In this document: piece after piece, positions 1 to 11,978 of the stretch | How the letters are laid out: each line of letters opens with the position of its first letter | How positions within the stretch are numbered: the stretch's first letter is position 1 | Assembly (NCBI GenBank): GCA_914767715.1 | Contig: OU612075.1 | Location: 2,976,001-3,040,000 of the forward strand | Source: Membranipora membranacea | Lineage: Eukaryota; Bryozoa; Gymnolaemata; Cheilostomatida; Membraniporidae | Length of the DNA stretch: 64,000 nt | Direction: 5' to 3' | Position numbers and translations under genes: made by a program | Notes under the pieces: generated by a model | Seen by the model: only the letters and a program-made list of their open reading frames with translations | Database searches by the model: none | What the model was told of the DNA's origin: nothing

Positions 1-165
1 TGGGTCACTGGTCTACTGGCCTACTGTGTCACTGGTCTACTGGGTCACTGGTCTACTGGACCACTGGTCTACTGGACCACTGGTCCACTGGACGGCTGGG
101 CCACTGCACCACTATTCCACTAGACCACTGGTCCACTGGACCACTGGTCCACTACTGGAAGGCTG
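1..165. repeat. Degenerate minisatellite
   Basis: Variations on a roughly 10-bp unit (ACTGGTCTACTGG, ACTGGACCACTGG, ACTGGTCCACTGG) run from the window edge to about position 160, so the array probably continues to the left. Units alternate between GTC and GAC versions. No coding signal is seen. Confidence 0.85.
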
Positions 166-606
166 AATTACCTTTGGAGCAAGGCTTATGAACCAGATAG
201 CAACCCTTACTAGCTATACTTTCTACTGTAATCCGGTCTACTCCAAACTTTGGTCTGTTTACCCAATCGGCTGCCTCCTCTGGCCAATATGGATATCAAA
301 GGGTGAACGCAAAATCAATCTAAAATAAAGGAATCTAACAGATATTGCATTATGTTTTATTGGACGCTTTCATCAGCAGGGATATTAGCCATTACCTTTG
401 TCAAAGGAAACAGAAAGTCAAATGTAGAAGTTTCATATTTTATACCAAAAAAATATCAAAACATCATTATTTCCATCCATACACATATCGGGTATGTGAA
501 TTTGTGTGATATCCATGTATTACGAGTAACTATTTGCGTAATTATATCAATTTAGAATTTGCGTAATTAAATATCCTGATACAAAAATTATGCGCACAAT
601 TCTATT
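166..606. other. Intergenic, nothing recognised
   Basis: AT-rich sequence with only short open frames; no splice-supported exon, repeat or RNA signature was found between the minisatellite and the end of gene A. Confidence 0.5.
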
Positions 607-3600
607 TCAGTTTTGACCTCTGACCTCATACTGTTGTTCCCCGTTTGGTCCTCTCAATGTTGTTTCCAATGTGACTGCAGGAGCCCTGCCTCTGAATCTC
701 TGGTTTCTCCTATGACCCTCAGCTGATAGGAAATACCTCTGGCTCATCTCGGCAACCTTCCTGCCGCTAAGATGAGGAAACTCTTTTGGTCCTACTAAAC
801 TGCCATTAAGGATCGGATCATTCATTGCTTCAGTCTTCAAACAAGAAAAAGAAGAATCGTGAAAGTAAGAAGTGTTTCCATGACCAATCATTTCTAACAT
901 AGAAAGCTGTATCTAGACCAATCGTGTTGCCTGACCCCTCACATTGAGTCATCTAAGTCAAGATGGGTTGGGTAGTGGACATATACCCTTGCTCGCCTTG
1001 GTCAGCTTTTTGTTCTCCAAAATGGACTGACTGATGACATACCTCATTTGAAAGACAGATTTTGCTGAATCCTCTTGCTCCTGGAATTGCATTTAGATGT
1101 TGTTCAGATCAATGTCTTGTGTCAGAACAGGTTGTCTTTGAAACGGTAGCTTATTGTTTCCTTGGGATGCAAAGAAGCCAAACCCGTCACCTGCACTTCC
1201 TACCAGTTTACAATCACACACTCCAGCATCTCTCTCAATCTGTTGAAGATGCGAATTCAGAGAGACAACAATACAGTGTTAAATTGTGGTGTGTTATGAT
1301 TTGGGTTGACATGTCAGTGGTTGAGTTTTATTACCCTTTTTTGCTAACAATAATATTTTCATTGCAAACTCAAAATTGGTTTGATAAAAGAATTGTAAGT
1401 TTGATGGCACATTGAACCTGGCTCCCGAATCATGCATGTAGCAAAGCAAATGTGGGCTTTTGCACTGAGCTTGCTATTCCGCAGACACAAACCGACTCAG
1501 CCACTCCTTGTTGGGTAATCAATACACACCCCTCATCCACTGACCTTTCCTGAAAGTAGATTAAAGTCTTCTGCAGATATCTCACAGACATCTAGAATTG
1601 CTTCGAGAGAACACAACTTAGATGTAAGGTTACAGCAGTATGGCCATAACATCCAGTTAAATCTCTCTACTATCAGCCAGATCATTCCAGGTCCAACTGC
1701 CAAGACCAACAGTGCTGTATAAGTGTCTTTAATGTGGGCCTGAAAAATGATGAGCTACTGAACTTAATTTATGGAGGGTGTCAAGAAAATCTGTGCTCCT
1801 GCCTCTGCCCTACTTTTATCATGCTGTAGCACTGATATATATGATATGGATGAGGGGTACATATCTGATCCTGAGCAGGCGTATGGCTATCCATGTATGG
1901 TTGCTGGAATGCATTTCTCATCTTTGATTGGTCCACAAGTTCAGAGTCTATTATGGCTGACCCTTGTAAACCTTTGTCAAACAGCATGCCTGAGGGTTGT
2001 AACTGGGGCATCAATCAATGCATAACATAAAAGCTGCCAGATTTATAGCTTTATTTAGATCTTGACACAAAGTATTATACTGATAGGCATATCTTCTCAT
2101 ATTGCTATGCTATGTATTCTACCACTGATCCATAAACTCATATCAATGGCGCTGTAGACGGTAATAATTGAAACTGCGGGGAAGGGACCGCCTTACAATT
2201 GATGATGACCTCATCTTTTCACCTTATTATACCAATCAAGATAAACCACATGATTGTAATTGCAATTTAACAAAAAGAAAAAATGTATATGTCATGATGT
2301 GTCCATGGCACATCACACCACAAAATAACGGCGTACAACAATTGTCAGCTGTGAAGAAGTAAAAAAACACCATAAATGGACTACTGTGGAAATGCTTAGT
2401 ATTTACCGCTCAATGGTTATTTCTTAGAATGACGTGCTGCTAGGGGGAGAGCCTGGGTAAATCCATTTGACAAGAGAGGACAACTCGAAAATGAATCGCA
2501 ATAGTTGTGAATTCTGAATACGATAAGATCCGATTTTATTATTTATGGTCTATTGGGTATGTGAGCACAATATAGAAATAGACTATAAGTCAATGTCTGT
2601 GTATCGATGTCTATCAATCATGATGCTGAATTTAGTAAATCAATTTTCTCTACTCCAGCCAGTCTCTACTGGCAAAGCCTAAGTAATTAGTAGTTGTCAG
2701 GAGTAGGAGGTGGCTCAATTGCTTAGAGCGCCTGACTTCAGCATGCAAATATTGAAGGTCTTGGGTTCGAATCCCACTGCGGTCCATGGTCTAATGGTGG
2801 ATTGGTTGGCCCCCAGGTGTGCTCCGACCTGCCTGGAAACAGAGAGCAAATTGGCGCAGATATTGCGGCCTCACCAATAAGGCACTAAAATTTCACGCCT
2901 ATGTGGCGAGTGCTCAGAAATCTAATTTTAATCATCCTTTTTAATCAATGCCAAATAAACAGGGAATCACATGGGATAAGAAGAAGAGTCAAATGTCTTT
3001 GTTAGTTTGACCCAGGACTACTCCTTGGTCAAACTAGCAAAGATACTTGTGTTAGTTGACTCTTGATCGTAAATCCAAATTTATGAAAATGACAGACAGG
3101 TCTGTGCATTGACTATGAAGAGGTCACGATGGTTTTACCCAGGCTGTGCACCCCTCCCCCACCCACCCCCGACAGCCTGCCCAGGCTATGTGCCAGCTAT
3201 GATAAGGTTTGTTACTTACATATTTTGGAGGAAGAGTTGGGGTGTCAAAGGGAAAATCACCATCATACCCGTTCTCTGTTAAAGGTACACTGTGGTTACC
3301 TTTTGATGATGCCTCAAGCGCAGTGAGGAATATGATGAAACAGTACCCTGAAACAGCATATCCAGCAACGAAAATATTACTCGCATATATTTTCCTGCTC
3401 GCCCGATCTGCTTGCCTCGCCTTTTCGCCACCAAATTTTATGTAACCAGCAACCATCTAAAAAATGAGTAAAAATAAACTTCCTTGCAGAATTCGATAGT
3501 TTATCTTGTGATGTTTGAGTTGAGGTTATAATTCATGGATCGTCTACCATACGTCTGGCCTGAAAGTTTGCACAGCCAGTAAGCTTATTTTGTTGGGCCA

Positions 3601-4163
3601 AATACTTCCAACTTTTATATCAGCTAGCGATTGATTAAACGCGAAAACTCTGCCGCATTTCTTACTTTACGTTGATTCGCTTTTTGTTAGGGAGAATCGA
3701 TAACAAAATGGTACAAGCCAATAAAAAGTTGACAGTCAGACTAACAAATTCAGAATATTTTTGTATTCTTACTTCCAAAGTTAATGATGAGATTGAAATG
3801 GAAAAAGTCTAAGTGCTTCAGTTTCAAATTTCAAAAACTTATTTAGCATACATTGCGTGGTGTACAGTACAGTCAAATGATTTTTGATTTAATATGATCT
3901 TGTATGCATCCTAATTTTATCACTTAAACTCCCTAATAGTCCTTATTTCACCTTGTTTGGCATCTAAACTTACTTTCGGTGAAGTTAGCTCTTCTCCAAA
4001 ACCAGCATACAATCCCTCCAGGTCCTCGTTCAACATTTCTTTAGGGTCCTTATCCGCTCCATCCAACGATTTGGGTCCTCTCTGCGGGAAGTTTCTAGTG
4101 GATGACTTTAGAGACTCACCCTCTGAATTAAGGGCTAGATCGTCATCTTCGTCAGGCAGATCG
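607..4163 (-). CDS. Gene A: unrecognised single-pass membrane-protein family, 5' end missing, possibly frame-disrupted
   Basis: Five minus-strand exons can be joined, all meeting in phase 0: 4163-3974 (acidic, with NFPQRGPKSLDG and FGEELTSPK), 3456-3220 (a charged stretch then a hydrophobic helix around NIFVAGYAVSGYCFIIFLTA), 1616-1545 (ILDVCEISAEDF), 1239-1043 (VCDCKLVGSAGDGFGF) and 906-607 (C-terminal tail ending EQQYEVRGQ then TGA). GT..AG borders flank each one. The first four exons have counterparts in the same order in gene B at 41-45 kb, which is the main evidence that they are real. In the fourth exon, copy A is 31 nt shorter than copy B, and the original frame hits TAA at 1093-1095; the protein either ends there or copy A is decaying. 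The transmembrane exon vaguely resembles the second helix of CD225/dispanin proteins, but I cannot confirm this. The 5' exon is not found. Function unknown. Confidence 0.5.
2031..2145. repeat. Diverged dispersed repeat, copy 1 (inside gene A intron)
   Basis: This block (from AAAGCTGCCAGATTT to CTCATATCAATG) is recognisably similar, with many substitutions, to 37493-37607. It is noncoding on both strands in both places. It may be an old interspersed element or a relic of the duplication that produced genes A and B. Confidence 0.4.
2697..2945 (+). mobile_element. tRNA-derived SINE
   Basis: A tRNA-like head carries an A box (TGGCTCAATTGCTTAGAGCG) and a B box (GGTTCGAATCCC), followed by a roughly 170-bp body that includes GCGCAGATATTGCGGCCTCA. 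A second copy lies on the opposite strand at 7905-8125 and shares both head and body, defining a family. The extra bases between the boxes and the degenerate arms rule out a functional tRNA. Confidence 0.75.
3138..3187. repeat. GC-rich interspersed repeat, family 1
   Basis: The motif CGACAGCCTGCCCAGGCT, preceded by a C-rich run with CACCC blocks, occurs here, at 9581-9627, at 10343-10392 and inverted at 41069-41127. Here it begins about 30 bp beyond the splice donor of gene A's membrane exon; the copy at 41 kb sits similarly close to a gene B donor. Confidence 0.6.
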
Positions 4164-4840
4164 CTATAAAACCAAATCGCCAATCAACCAATCACCAATT
4201 AACTATGGCACGAGGGGCGGGTGCCTTGACGATAGCGACTTTGCGCCGATGAGTTGTTGGAAAGCAAACCTCCCTACACTGGTTTTGCTTAGAGTATAAG
4301 CACGAGAGTGATGGGGCGAAGATTGTTGCACTAAAACAATGAAGAGTTGGTAGCCTTCCTGGTTCCGCAACAGCGTAAACACACCAATTATGTCAAAACA
4401 CCGAAACTGACAAAATGCACTGAGGGATCAATGTGATTGATTGAGATGCTCATCAACACACAGGGGTGGCTTCATTCTGCTTGGGCCGGACATGAGGAGG
4501 TTGTTCTAGAGAAGGCCTTGACTCATGGTTTCTAGCTGTGTGTTGTGCAGTGGTCAAGCACCACTGTATGTTGTATCTCTTCAAAACGAATTATATATAT
4601 ATCTTATCCCTGGCATTGGCTGTCATTGTATGTAGTGTGAGCGCCCAGGCTCTTGCCTCCGCCCGACAGACCCACAGCGGGGAAGATTATTGCATGTTGT
4701 ATCTTGAATGTCAACATCACCTTGGTTTCCTTCGTATGTTGTGTTAATTTTCTGAATTCAATTCAAAATTCTCAAGTGAATCTGCAAATCTTTTGTGCAT
4801 GTTTGTCCTATATCCATGGTCTATGATATAGATAACTCAG

Positions 4841-5515
4841 TTGTGTGTTGGTGCTACCTGGTGCTACAAACTACGGTGTAACTGCAGCAATGCACCCTGC
4901 AGTAGGCTTTATGGACAGCTATTAATTGTTAGCTACAAAGCTCACCATGCGGTTAGAAATTACCTGATACATTATTTGATGCTAAGCATATTATTGCCAA
5001 TTTACTTTCCGTGTTTACTATGTCATTTTCTTACAGTTTTTTTTCGAATCAACGGAATAAACCCCAAAGTGTCTGTAAAACCAGACTTCTTCGACATCTT
5101 GGCCCGCAACATACACCTATACAACAACGCAACCAACTTGTTGGTAAATATTTGGGCAGATCACCCCAGGGCAGGAGGACACCCTGTCCTACTGTTGCCA
5201 GTAGACTATGTGGAAAACCAGAAATACCTCATGAGTATTAGCTTATATCCTTACCTATTTGTTAGAGGCTCATATCTTATGTGGTTAGGCTCCTGGCGGC
5301 TCATGGCTTCAAGTTACAGTCAACTTCGATATCTCCACCACCTAAACTTTTTAGTCCAGCAATTGTCGACAAAGTGGATTTATCAGTTCGTTATCGCTGC
5401 TAATGCGCAAGCTTTGTTCTTAGCTAGAGGACACAAGGTGAATTGCAGGGAGGTAGGAGTGGCACCCCTAAAAGACAGCGGCACAGTTAAGCTAATTATA
5501 ATTTGTTCATGATAG
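4841..5515 (+). CDS. Open frame of 223 codons, doubtful
   Basis: A 223-codon frame is long for AT-rich noncoding DNA. It contains a hydrophobic stretch (about residues 42-68) followed by a soluble segment. A polypyrimidine tract with CAG at about 5036 and an overlapping open frame starting at 5011 make it equally possible that only the part after 5037 is an exon, in either frame. No family is recognised and no paralog is seen in the window. It may be chance. Confidence 0.15.
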
Positions 5516-6879
5516 CAGCATGACTCATACAAGGAAACTACTGTGAAATTTAGCATTTGTCTCAAGTCTAGTTTATTTTAAAGCTTGAGCAATCTGCTTC
5601 TTAGATGAACATTTTCAAACGTCAATCAAAATAGTTGTAATTACTAGGCAAACCGGTTTGATATGGGATCTAACACAACCACCTTAAGCCAAACAAAGTT
5701 TAGCACTGAAGCTATATAGAGTTGACTGTCACAATCTGGTAAAGTCATTTATTTTTGACAGCATACGTCCAATGCACAATTGGAAAAAATAGCGATGATT
5801 TTATTTAGATTACACAGCAAGCAATTCACTTGACTGTATTTTTATAATATTCTTTGTTGATGAGACTAAAAGAATGAAGGTCTGTGTAAAATGACTGAAC
5901 GAATGTGGCTTGTAGAGTAGAACTGATACAGGGTGTTGCATTTTAATTATTTTGTCAGCTATTCGCTGAACTGTAAACCACACTGGTTTTTAAAGATGTG
6001 TAAGATATAGCTAGACAGGCCCAGGAAATTGCGTGGAATTGCCTTCACTCGCCACGTGTGGTAGTGGGAAAGCTAGCTACACACACCCACTTTTCATACC
6101 TTGTGACAACAGTGCTAAAGTGACTGACCAATTAGCCATGAAGATAAAGCCATGCAGGCGTGTGTCATCATAACGTTTGGGCAGCAGTTTATGGATAAAT
6201 TTTGGTATCAGTGGTGCAATCTGATAGTGGGCTCAAATATTTTAACATGTCCCCCTATACTCTGGGTAGCTCGATATTTATATATGGCAATAAGGATGTA
6301 TCTCTGACCTGTACGGGTGTTACCTGTTGATATGATCAAGGAGTACTCCTTGATATGATCGTTGACGAGGATTCACCTTAGCCAGCCGAACCAGTTATCT
6401 GCTATCAAATTGGCAAGACCATCAACATATACTGACACGGTCAGTAGAAGGGGGGGGGGCAATTCCAACGCCGACAAAACGGATCAAACTTGATCTGCAT
6501 TCTACAACACTGTAATTTCACGGCAAAACCTGATATTTTTAAATACAATGATAAATGTCTTCTATCGATTGCAAGAATTTCTGATGGTTACAGTATAATA
6601 TATTGCCTAAATAAAATGCTTCGATGTATCCAAACTAAACCAAAAAGGCTCAATTAGATACATCAAATAATGGATCCAGCCATCAGCTGCTGCCTGCTTT
6701 TGAATACATGAATATGATGCATATGTAGAGTAATATAAATTGGCCTGGCTTTTTGGGCACATGTTGCAGCATCATCTATACTCTGGTAGATATATTATGT
6801 GCTGGTTATTTCTCAGAAAATCTACATTTTTGACGCTGACTGTTTTGTTGATATGAGTATTTTTAATTTAGCTCAACAT
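5516..6879. other. Gene-free stretch, nothing recognised
   Basis: No splice-supported exon, repeat copy or RNA feature was found. A nine-base G run occurs near 6451. Confidence 0.4.
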
Positions 6880-7092
6880 TTTATCGCTGATGATAGACAC
6901 ATTTTACGCAATTGTTGTAAAAGTAATCGTAAATATTATATCATGCCAAAAACTAGAACATCAAGATTTTTGTGCAGCTTTGTGCCTTTTAGTATTCGTC
7001 TATTAAATAACTGAGAGAGATATGGTTCACGCCTAAATTGTAATGTCTTTCTAACACAATTACCAAAATAAATTCAATTCAATTCAATTCAG
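6880..7092 (+). mobile_element. 3' end of a non-LTR retrotransposon (LINE) fragment
   Basis: The frame ending at 7014 finishes in TSRFLCSFVPFSIRLLNN and a stop, which resembles the conserved C-terminal ending of many LINE reverse-transcriptase proteins (arginine, aromatic, SF-P-x-IRLLN). It is followed by a short 3' UTR and a tail of tandem AATTC units at 7069-7091, as expected of LINE 3' tails. The upstream protein is not recognisable, so this is a 5'-truncated copy at best. Confidence 0.4.
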
Positions 7093-7904
7093 ATCAAGTA
7101 TGATCCTATTTCCCTTCAGCTTGAGCCGCTGGCTCAAATTCAAAATGAAGTCAAATTGGATACCAGTAGAATGGAATAAATTTGAGCAGGCAAATTGGTC
7201 CAAATTGATCTAATAATTGTTTGTATGGTGTTATCTACTCCATGTGCCAGCTGTTAGCGTACTTGAGACCAGGTTGTATTTATAAATATGGTCTCTGATT
7301 GGGCTTCTGAATGACATCGCACTGGTGTTTTGATTTCTGTTCTGGTTACTTTATTGACTGTTGATCTCTGATTGAGTCTGGACTGATATTGCTCACCTTT
7401 CTATATGAAGCTCATATCCCACCAGGTCCTGATTCTGACGACACATGACTTCAGTACACTGCAGTCCACTTACACTATGATCCTTCCACCACCTAACCTT
7501 GCTGGTCAATCAAATAAAATGCAAATTTTCGATTTGATCAAGGAAACACTTGATCTCCTTGAGTTGATAAATTTAGAATTTATTGTCAACACCAACTCAC
7601 CAACAGCTTGAGTTATCTTTATGTGTCTAGCTCTAGGAAAAGATACGAACCCCTTTTATGTGAAGTTTTTTGGCTACAATGGAACAATGGGTTTTGGTTA
7701 GCATAATATTGAACATTTGGTGTTGCCTCTCTTGATTAAAAAGACAGCGCCACTGCAGTTGCGTAGCTGAGACAGCCTTGAAGCGTAGCTGAGACATCCT
7801 TGAAGCGCTGCGTATCAGAAGTTATCACTGTGAAGCTTCTCAATACATGACATAATGAGTGCTGTCGGATTTATTAACTAAAAGGTCGATTAATTAAATA
7901 TTGA
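7093..7904. other. Gene-free; contains a block shared with 37.4 kb
   Basis: Positions 7608-7690 (GAGTTATC.. to ..GGCTACAATGGAACAA) are clearly similar to 37368-37445. Neither block is convincingly coding. Nothing else was recognised. Confidence 0.4.
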
Positions 7905-8125
7905 TTAAAATCAGATGTCTCATCACAGCCACATCCCGAAGCATGAGCGGCGAAATTCTTTGCCTTAGTGGCAAGGCCACAATATCTGCGCCAGGTTGCT
8001 CTCAGTTTGCAGGCAGGTCAGAGCACATTTGAGGGCCTAGTAAGCAATGTACCACAGTGGGATTCAAGCCCACAGCCTTCACCATTTGTATGCTAAAGGT
8101 GCCACCTCCTACCCCTATAGCTGAC
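7905..8125 (-). mobile_element. tRNA-derived SINE, minus orientation
   Basis: On the minus strand this reads as the same family as 2697-2945: a degenerate tRNA-like head at the high-coordinate end (B box GGCTTGAATCCC), then the body with GCGCAGATATTGTGGCC. It is noticeably diverged from the other copy, so the family is not young. Confidence 0.7.
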
Positions 8126-9520
8126 ATATAGCTGACTTATATACTTATATTTGTAGAGCTAATACTAATACTATCATGAACTACAAACTCTAGTAAGTCA
8201 GGTTTGGGAGGGGAATCAGTAATTTTGTTATTTTGAATTAGTTAGGGCATTAGGATGGTCAACAAAGATGTACTATGTGGGCTATGTATTGTTGCAAGAC
8301 GACAGATTTTGATGGTGATGTTATTTGTATTTCCCCGACAACTTTATTACCCCAGTATCAATAATATTTACTTAATCTCAGTTAGATGCATTGAAGGGCA
8401 AAGAAACATAAGGCTGGCAATAATCAGTTAAATGTGCCACTTGTGTGGATTACTAATATTGTTTGGGGTTAATACTAACTTGAACATTTGTGTGGTGACA
8501 TGCTGCAGGGAGTAAGAGTGAATGAAGTTATAATGGGGGAGAATATGAGTGAATTTAATATAACGGGGGGGGGGGGCAGGAGGGCTACCAAAAAAGGTCA
8601 AAAGTATTTTTGATGTTTTCCATTTCATTTGTAACATGGCTGAACGATGACATGACTAAGAAATGAAAGCTGTGTGATGTCACCTTTGTGGCATTTGATT
8701 TTGTTAAGATATTTTTTATTTTCAACTATTTCATTGCTATATTGAAGAACAATTCAAATAACTTGTATGGATCACTGCTGTGACATTGACTGATTGATGG
8801 TTGAGTATCTGACTCCTCACCATAGGCTTCATATTGTAATAATGGTTACAGATAAATATATGATAATAATAAAAATAATAATGTTGCTGTCTGTCAGGGT
8901 TGACAATGACTGGCCCTGATGTGCCGGCTTGGGAAGTGTTTTTCTAGTGACTACTAGGTTTCCAAGTCATTAGTGCCACTCTTCAACCACTGACAGCCTT
9001 AACCCAACGGGAAGGATGTCGCTACAAGGCTGGAGCTGCAGTGGTTGGTGACAGCATCCTCCTGTATAGAGCCAAACTATACAGAAGGGTTCTTTTATCT
9101 GCATGCACGATGTTGTTTATACATACAGAAGACCTTCATTATTTACAGTTCTGATCCAAAGGGACTATGTGATTCAGTCATAGTCAAACCAACTTTGGGA
9201 CCGGATGGGATGAAAATAAAGGGCCAATAAAGCTATAATATTCACTGCCAAGGCGAACAAAGTATTGCTTGCATCTTGTTTTTGCTAGGCTTTGTTAGAT
9301 CAGGTATACGCAGCTCATGTTACAGTTAGGTTTTCCGGCAAAATAACTGAGCACTTGTGGTAAGTCTTTCAATTAATATTTTACAATTAGAGGTTACTGA
9401 GGGAGAATAACTGGTGACATATGAGAAGTAATCTCCTCGCCAAATATGAGAGGACAACTTTATATCAAAATCCATTACTTTGTTGATTAATTCAAACCTT
9501 TGTTGTCAAAATTTGGTCTT
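8126..9520. other. Gene-free stretch
   Basis: No exon or repeat copy was recognised. A G-rich run lies at 8564-8576. Confidence 0.4.
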
Positions 9521-10218
9521 TAATAGCGGCTTCAAAACATTGCGCGATGGGATAGCTTCCGTATGCACTAAATTTTGAGAGGTGGGTGGGGGTGACACCC
9601 ACTCACCCCCGACAGCCTGCCCAGGCTTAGATCATGAGACAGCATATATATTTTATTTGAACAGTACCTGGTATTGTGTGAGAGGATTAGGTTTTTGGAA
9701 TAATTCTCAATCTAATTAAGAATATTATTCTGGGTTCATCTACCACCTGTGATCCAGTTTCAGCTGATTGTCACTCAGAGTTGAGATGAGAAGGAAAAAT
9801 CTAGTCAATGAATAATTATTTGGCAAGAAGAACATTTTGGAGACGCATGAGTTGACATTCACTCTAATAAACACCTCTAATTGAATTGTTTAACGAATTA
9901 GTTGAACATCTTAGTGGTCTTCAACAAAGTTTTTGAACCAGATGCTAATAGAATAACACAATGTTACTACATATAATCCTATAAACAAGATGTATAAATC
10001 AAATATTAACTTTTACCGCCCGAAATTGCCTAACCTATAAAGGCACCTCACCTAAGGTGAAACCCTAGATTATCAGAATTCTAACTAAAGAGGGTACACT
10101 ACGAAGTCCACACTATATTTAAACTTGTGCGTGGATCATAAGACCAAACATAGACTTGAAGTGCAGTTGAAAATATTATTTGATCTCGAGCATGTGGCAG
10201 TCTAACTCCTAATCACGG
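9521..10218. repeat. 0.7-kb direct duplication, unit 1
   Basis: Unit 1 runs from TAATAGCGGCTTCAAAACAT to CAGTCTAACTCCTAATCA and recurs at 10321-11025 in the same orientation with scattered substitutions and small indels. It carries the family-1 GC-rich repeat near its start. No protein is encoded. The two units are separated by about 100 bp holding a strong hairpin. Confidence 0.85.
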
Positions 10219-10225
10219 AACTGTC

Positions 10226-10275
10226 ACACAAGATGCCAAGACATCGCCTTAGGGCGATGTCTTGGCGTCTTGTGT
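10226..10275. repeat. Hairpin between duplicated units
   Basis: Arms of 23 bp (10226-10248 and 10253-10275) pair with one mismatch around the four-base loop TTAG. The hairpin lies exactly in the spacer between the two 0.7-kb units. Confidence 0.85.
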
Positions 10276-10320
10276 ATCAAATTCTTATCAAAGGTGACAC
10301 ACTGGGAAAATGGGCCTACG

Positions 10321-11025
10321 TAATAGCGGCTTCAAAACATTGCGGTGGGTGGGGGGTGAAACCCACTCACCCCTGACAGCCTGCCCAGGCTTAGATCATG
10401 AGACAGCATATATATTTTATTTGAACAGTACCTGGTATTGTGTGAGAGGATTAGGTTTTGGAATAATTCTCCATCTAATTAAGAATATTATTCTGGGTTC
10501 GTCAACTACCTGTGATCCAGTTTCAGCTGATTGCGTCCCTCAGAGTTGAGATGAGAAGGAAAAATCTAGTCAATAAATAATTATTTGGCAAGAAGAACAT
10601 TTTGGAGACGCATGAGTTGGCATTCACTCTAATAAACACCTTGTGGAATTATGCCATTGATTACAATAATTGAATTGTTTAACGAATTAGTTGAACATCT
10701 TATTGGTCTTCGACAAAGTTTTTTAACCAGATGCTAGTAGAATAACACAAACATTAAAAGAAAGTTACTACATATAACCCTATAAACGAGATGTATAAAT
10801 CAAATATTAACTTTTACCGCCAAAAATTGCCTAACCTATAAAGGCACCTCACCTAAGGTGAAACCCTAGATTATCAGAATTCTAACTAAAGAGGGTACAC
10901 TACGAAGTCCACACTATATTTAAACATGTGCGTAGATCATAAGACTAAACATAGACTTGGAGTGCAGATATGAAAATATTATTTGATCTGGAGCATGTGG
11001 CAGTCTAACTCCTAATCATGGAACA
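10321..11025. repeat. 0.7-kb direct duplication, unit 2
   Basis: Second copy of 9521-10218. It includes about 30 bp near 10640 that unit 1 lacks (TGTGGAATTATGCCATTGAT and neighbours), and it ends at the same point (ACTCCTAATCA), after which the flanks differ. Confidence 0.85.
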
Positions 11026-11285
11026 TGTTTGCACCACTAAGGTATGTTTTAGGCCAGAAGAGTTTGATAACATCTATCACTAAATGAGATATGTGGATGT
11101 GCTGACATGGTCTATTTCTTTAGATCAGAAAGGGCTTAATGGGACACCATCATTTACCATTTATTTTTATTATACAACTTAGAAATCTTACTGTATAATT
11201 ACGACAATGAGTTGTTAACTTATGGCTTATGCCATAGGAGATTTAAAGCCTCCTATAAGTGAAGCAAAATATTTCTCATGTTTAG

Positions 11286-11612
11286 GATGGCGACACCCAT
11301 ACATCATCCACACCAAAGAATGAAGTGATAATGAACTTTGTCGCTCCGGCTGGAAATCGGATTAGTGAGAAGGTGGAAGTGTGGTAAGTGCAGTAATTTC
11401 AATAGTTGATGAGTTTATTTTCCACCATAAGAAATTTTGAAAAACTTTTATATAATACGATTGGCTTGAAAAATGTTCTCATATAAAACTTTGAACTGAA
11501 TCTTTGAAAAATGTATTTTGGCACTTGGTTGTCCTGGCTCTGGTAATAAAATAATCCTTGCAGCGAGCGGAATGTCTGCGATTCAAAGACTGCCTCTCAG
11601 GTACAAAAGAGT
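11286..11612 (+). CDS. Two candidate exons of an unrecognised gene
   Basis: Exon 11286-11383 follows TTTAG and ends at a GTAAGT donor; exon 11564-11612 follows CCTTGCAG and ends at a GTAAGT donor. Joining them keeps one open frame (98 nt then 49 nt, phases matching), with peptide segments NEVIMNFVAPAGNRISEKVE and ERNVCDSKTASQVQKS. Matching phases and four consensus splice sites support a real gene. Nothing upstream or downstream could be attached securely, and I do not recognise the protein. Confidence 0.4.
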
Positions 11613-11898
11613 GTAAGTAGGTCAAGCAGTCACAGTTTAGTTCAGTGATGGCAGCAATTACAGCGAGTATGTACAGTAATAATGGTCAGTATGGTAAGTA
11701 CAATAAGTCCAGACAGCACGGTAAGTGTTTCACAGCAGAGTAAAAAAACTAAGGGCATTAGTGCAAGTTTGCTTCAACCAAGCTTATATAATGACACCGA
11801 GATTGGTCGGGTTTGGATCAACATCCCACCCTACCCTACCAATCTCAAATCAAAAACCACAAATTGTCTAGCTTCTAGCCTCAACCTGATTACACTAT

Positions 11899-11955
11899 TT
11901 TCAACTCACATTAGTTGTCCTCTCACTGATGTTAAGCAGACGACTCCAGTTGTAA
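11899..11955. repeat. Block shared with 38048-38103
   Basis: About 55 bp (including GTTGTCCTCTCACTGATGTT) are nearly identical between the two sites, with unrelated flanks. The origin is unknown; it is probably an interspersed repeat fragment. Confidence 0.55.
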
Positions 11956-11978
11956 AAAATGTCATTCAACTGATATAA

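Noticed and set aside
2705-2790. Possible tRNA genes here and at 51350, 51490, 23365 and 16615
   Set aside because: A and B boxes are present, but arms do not pair and extra bases separate them; bodies and tails mark them as SINEs.
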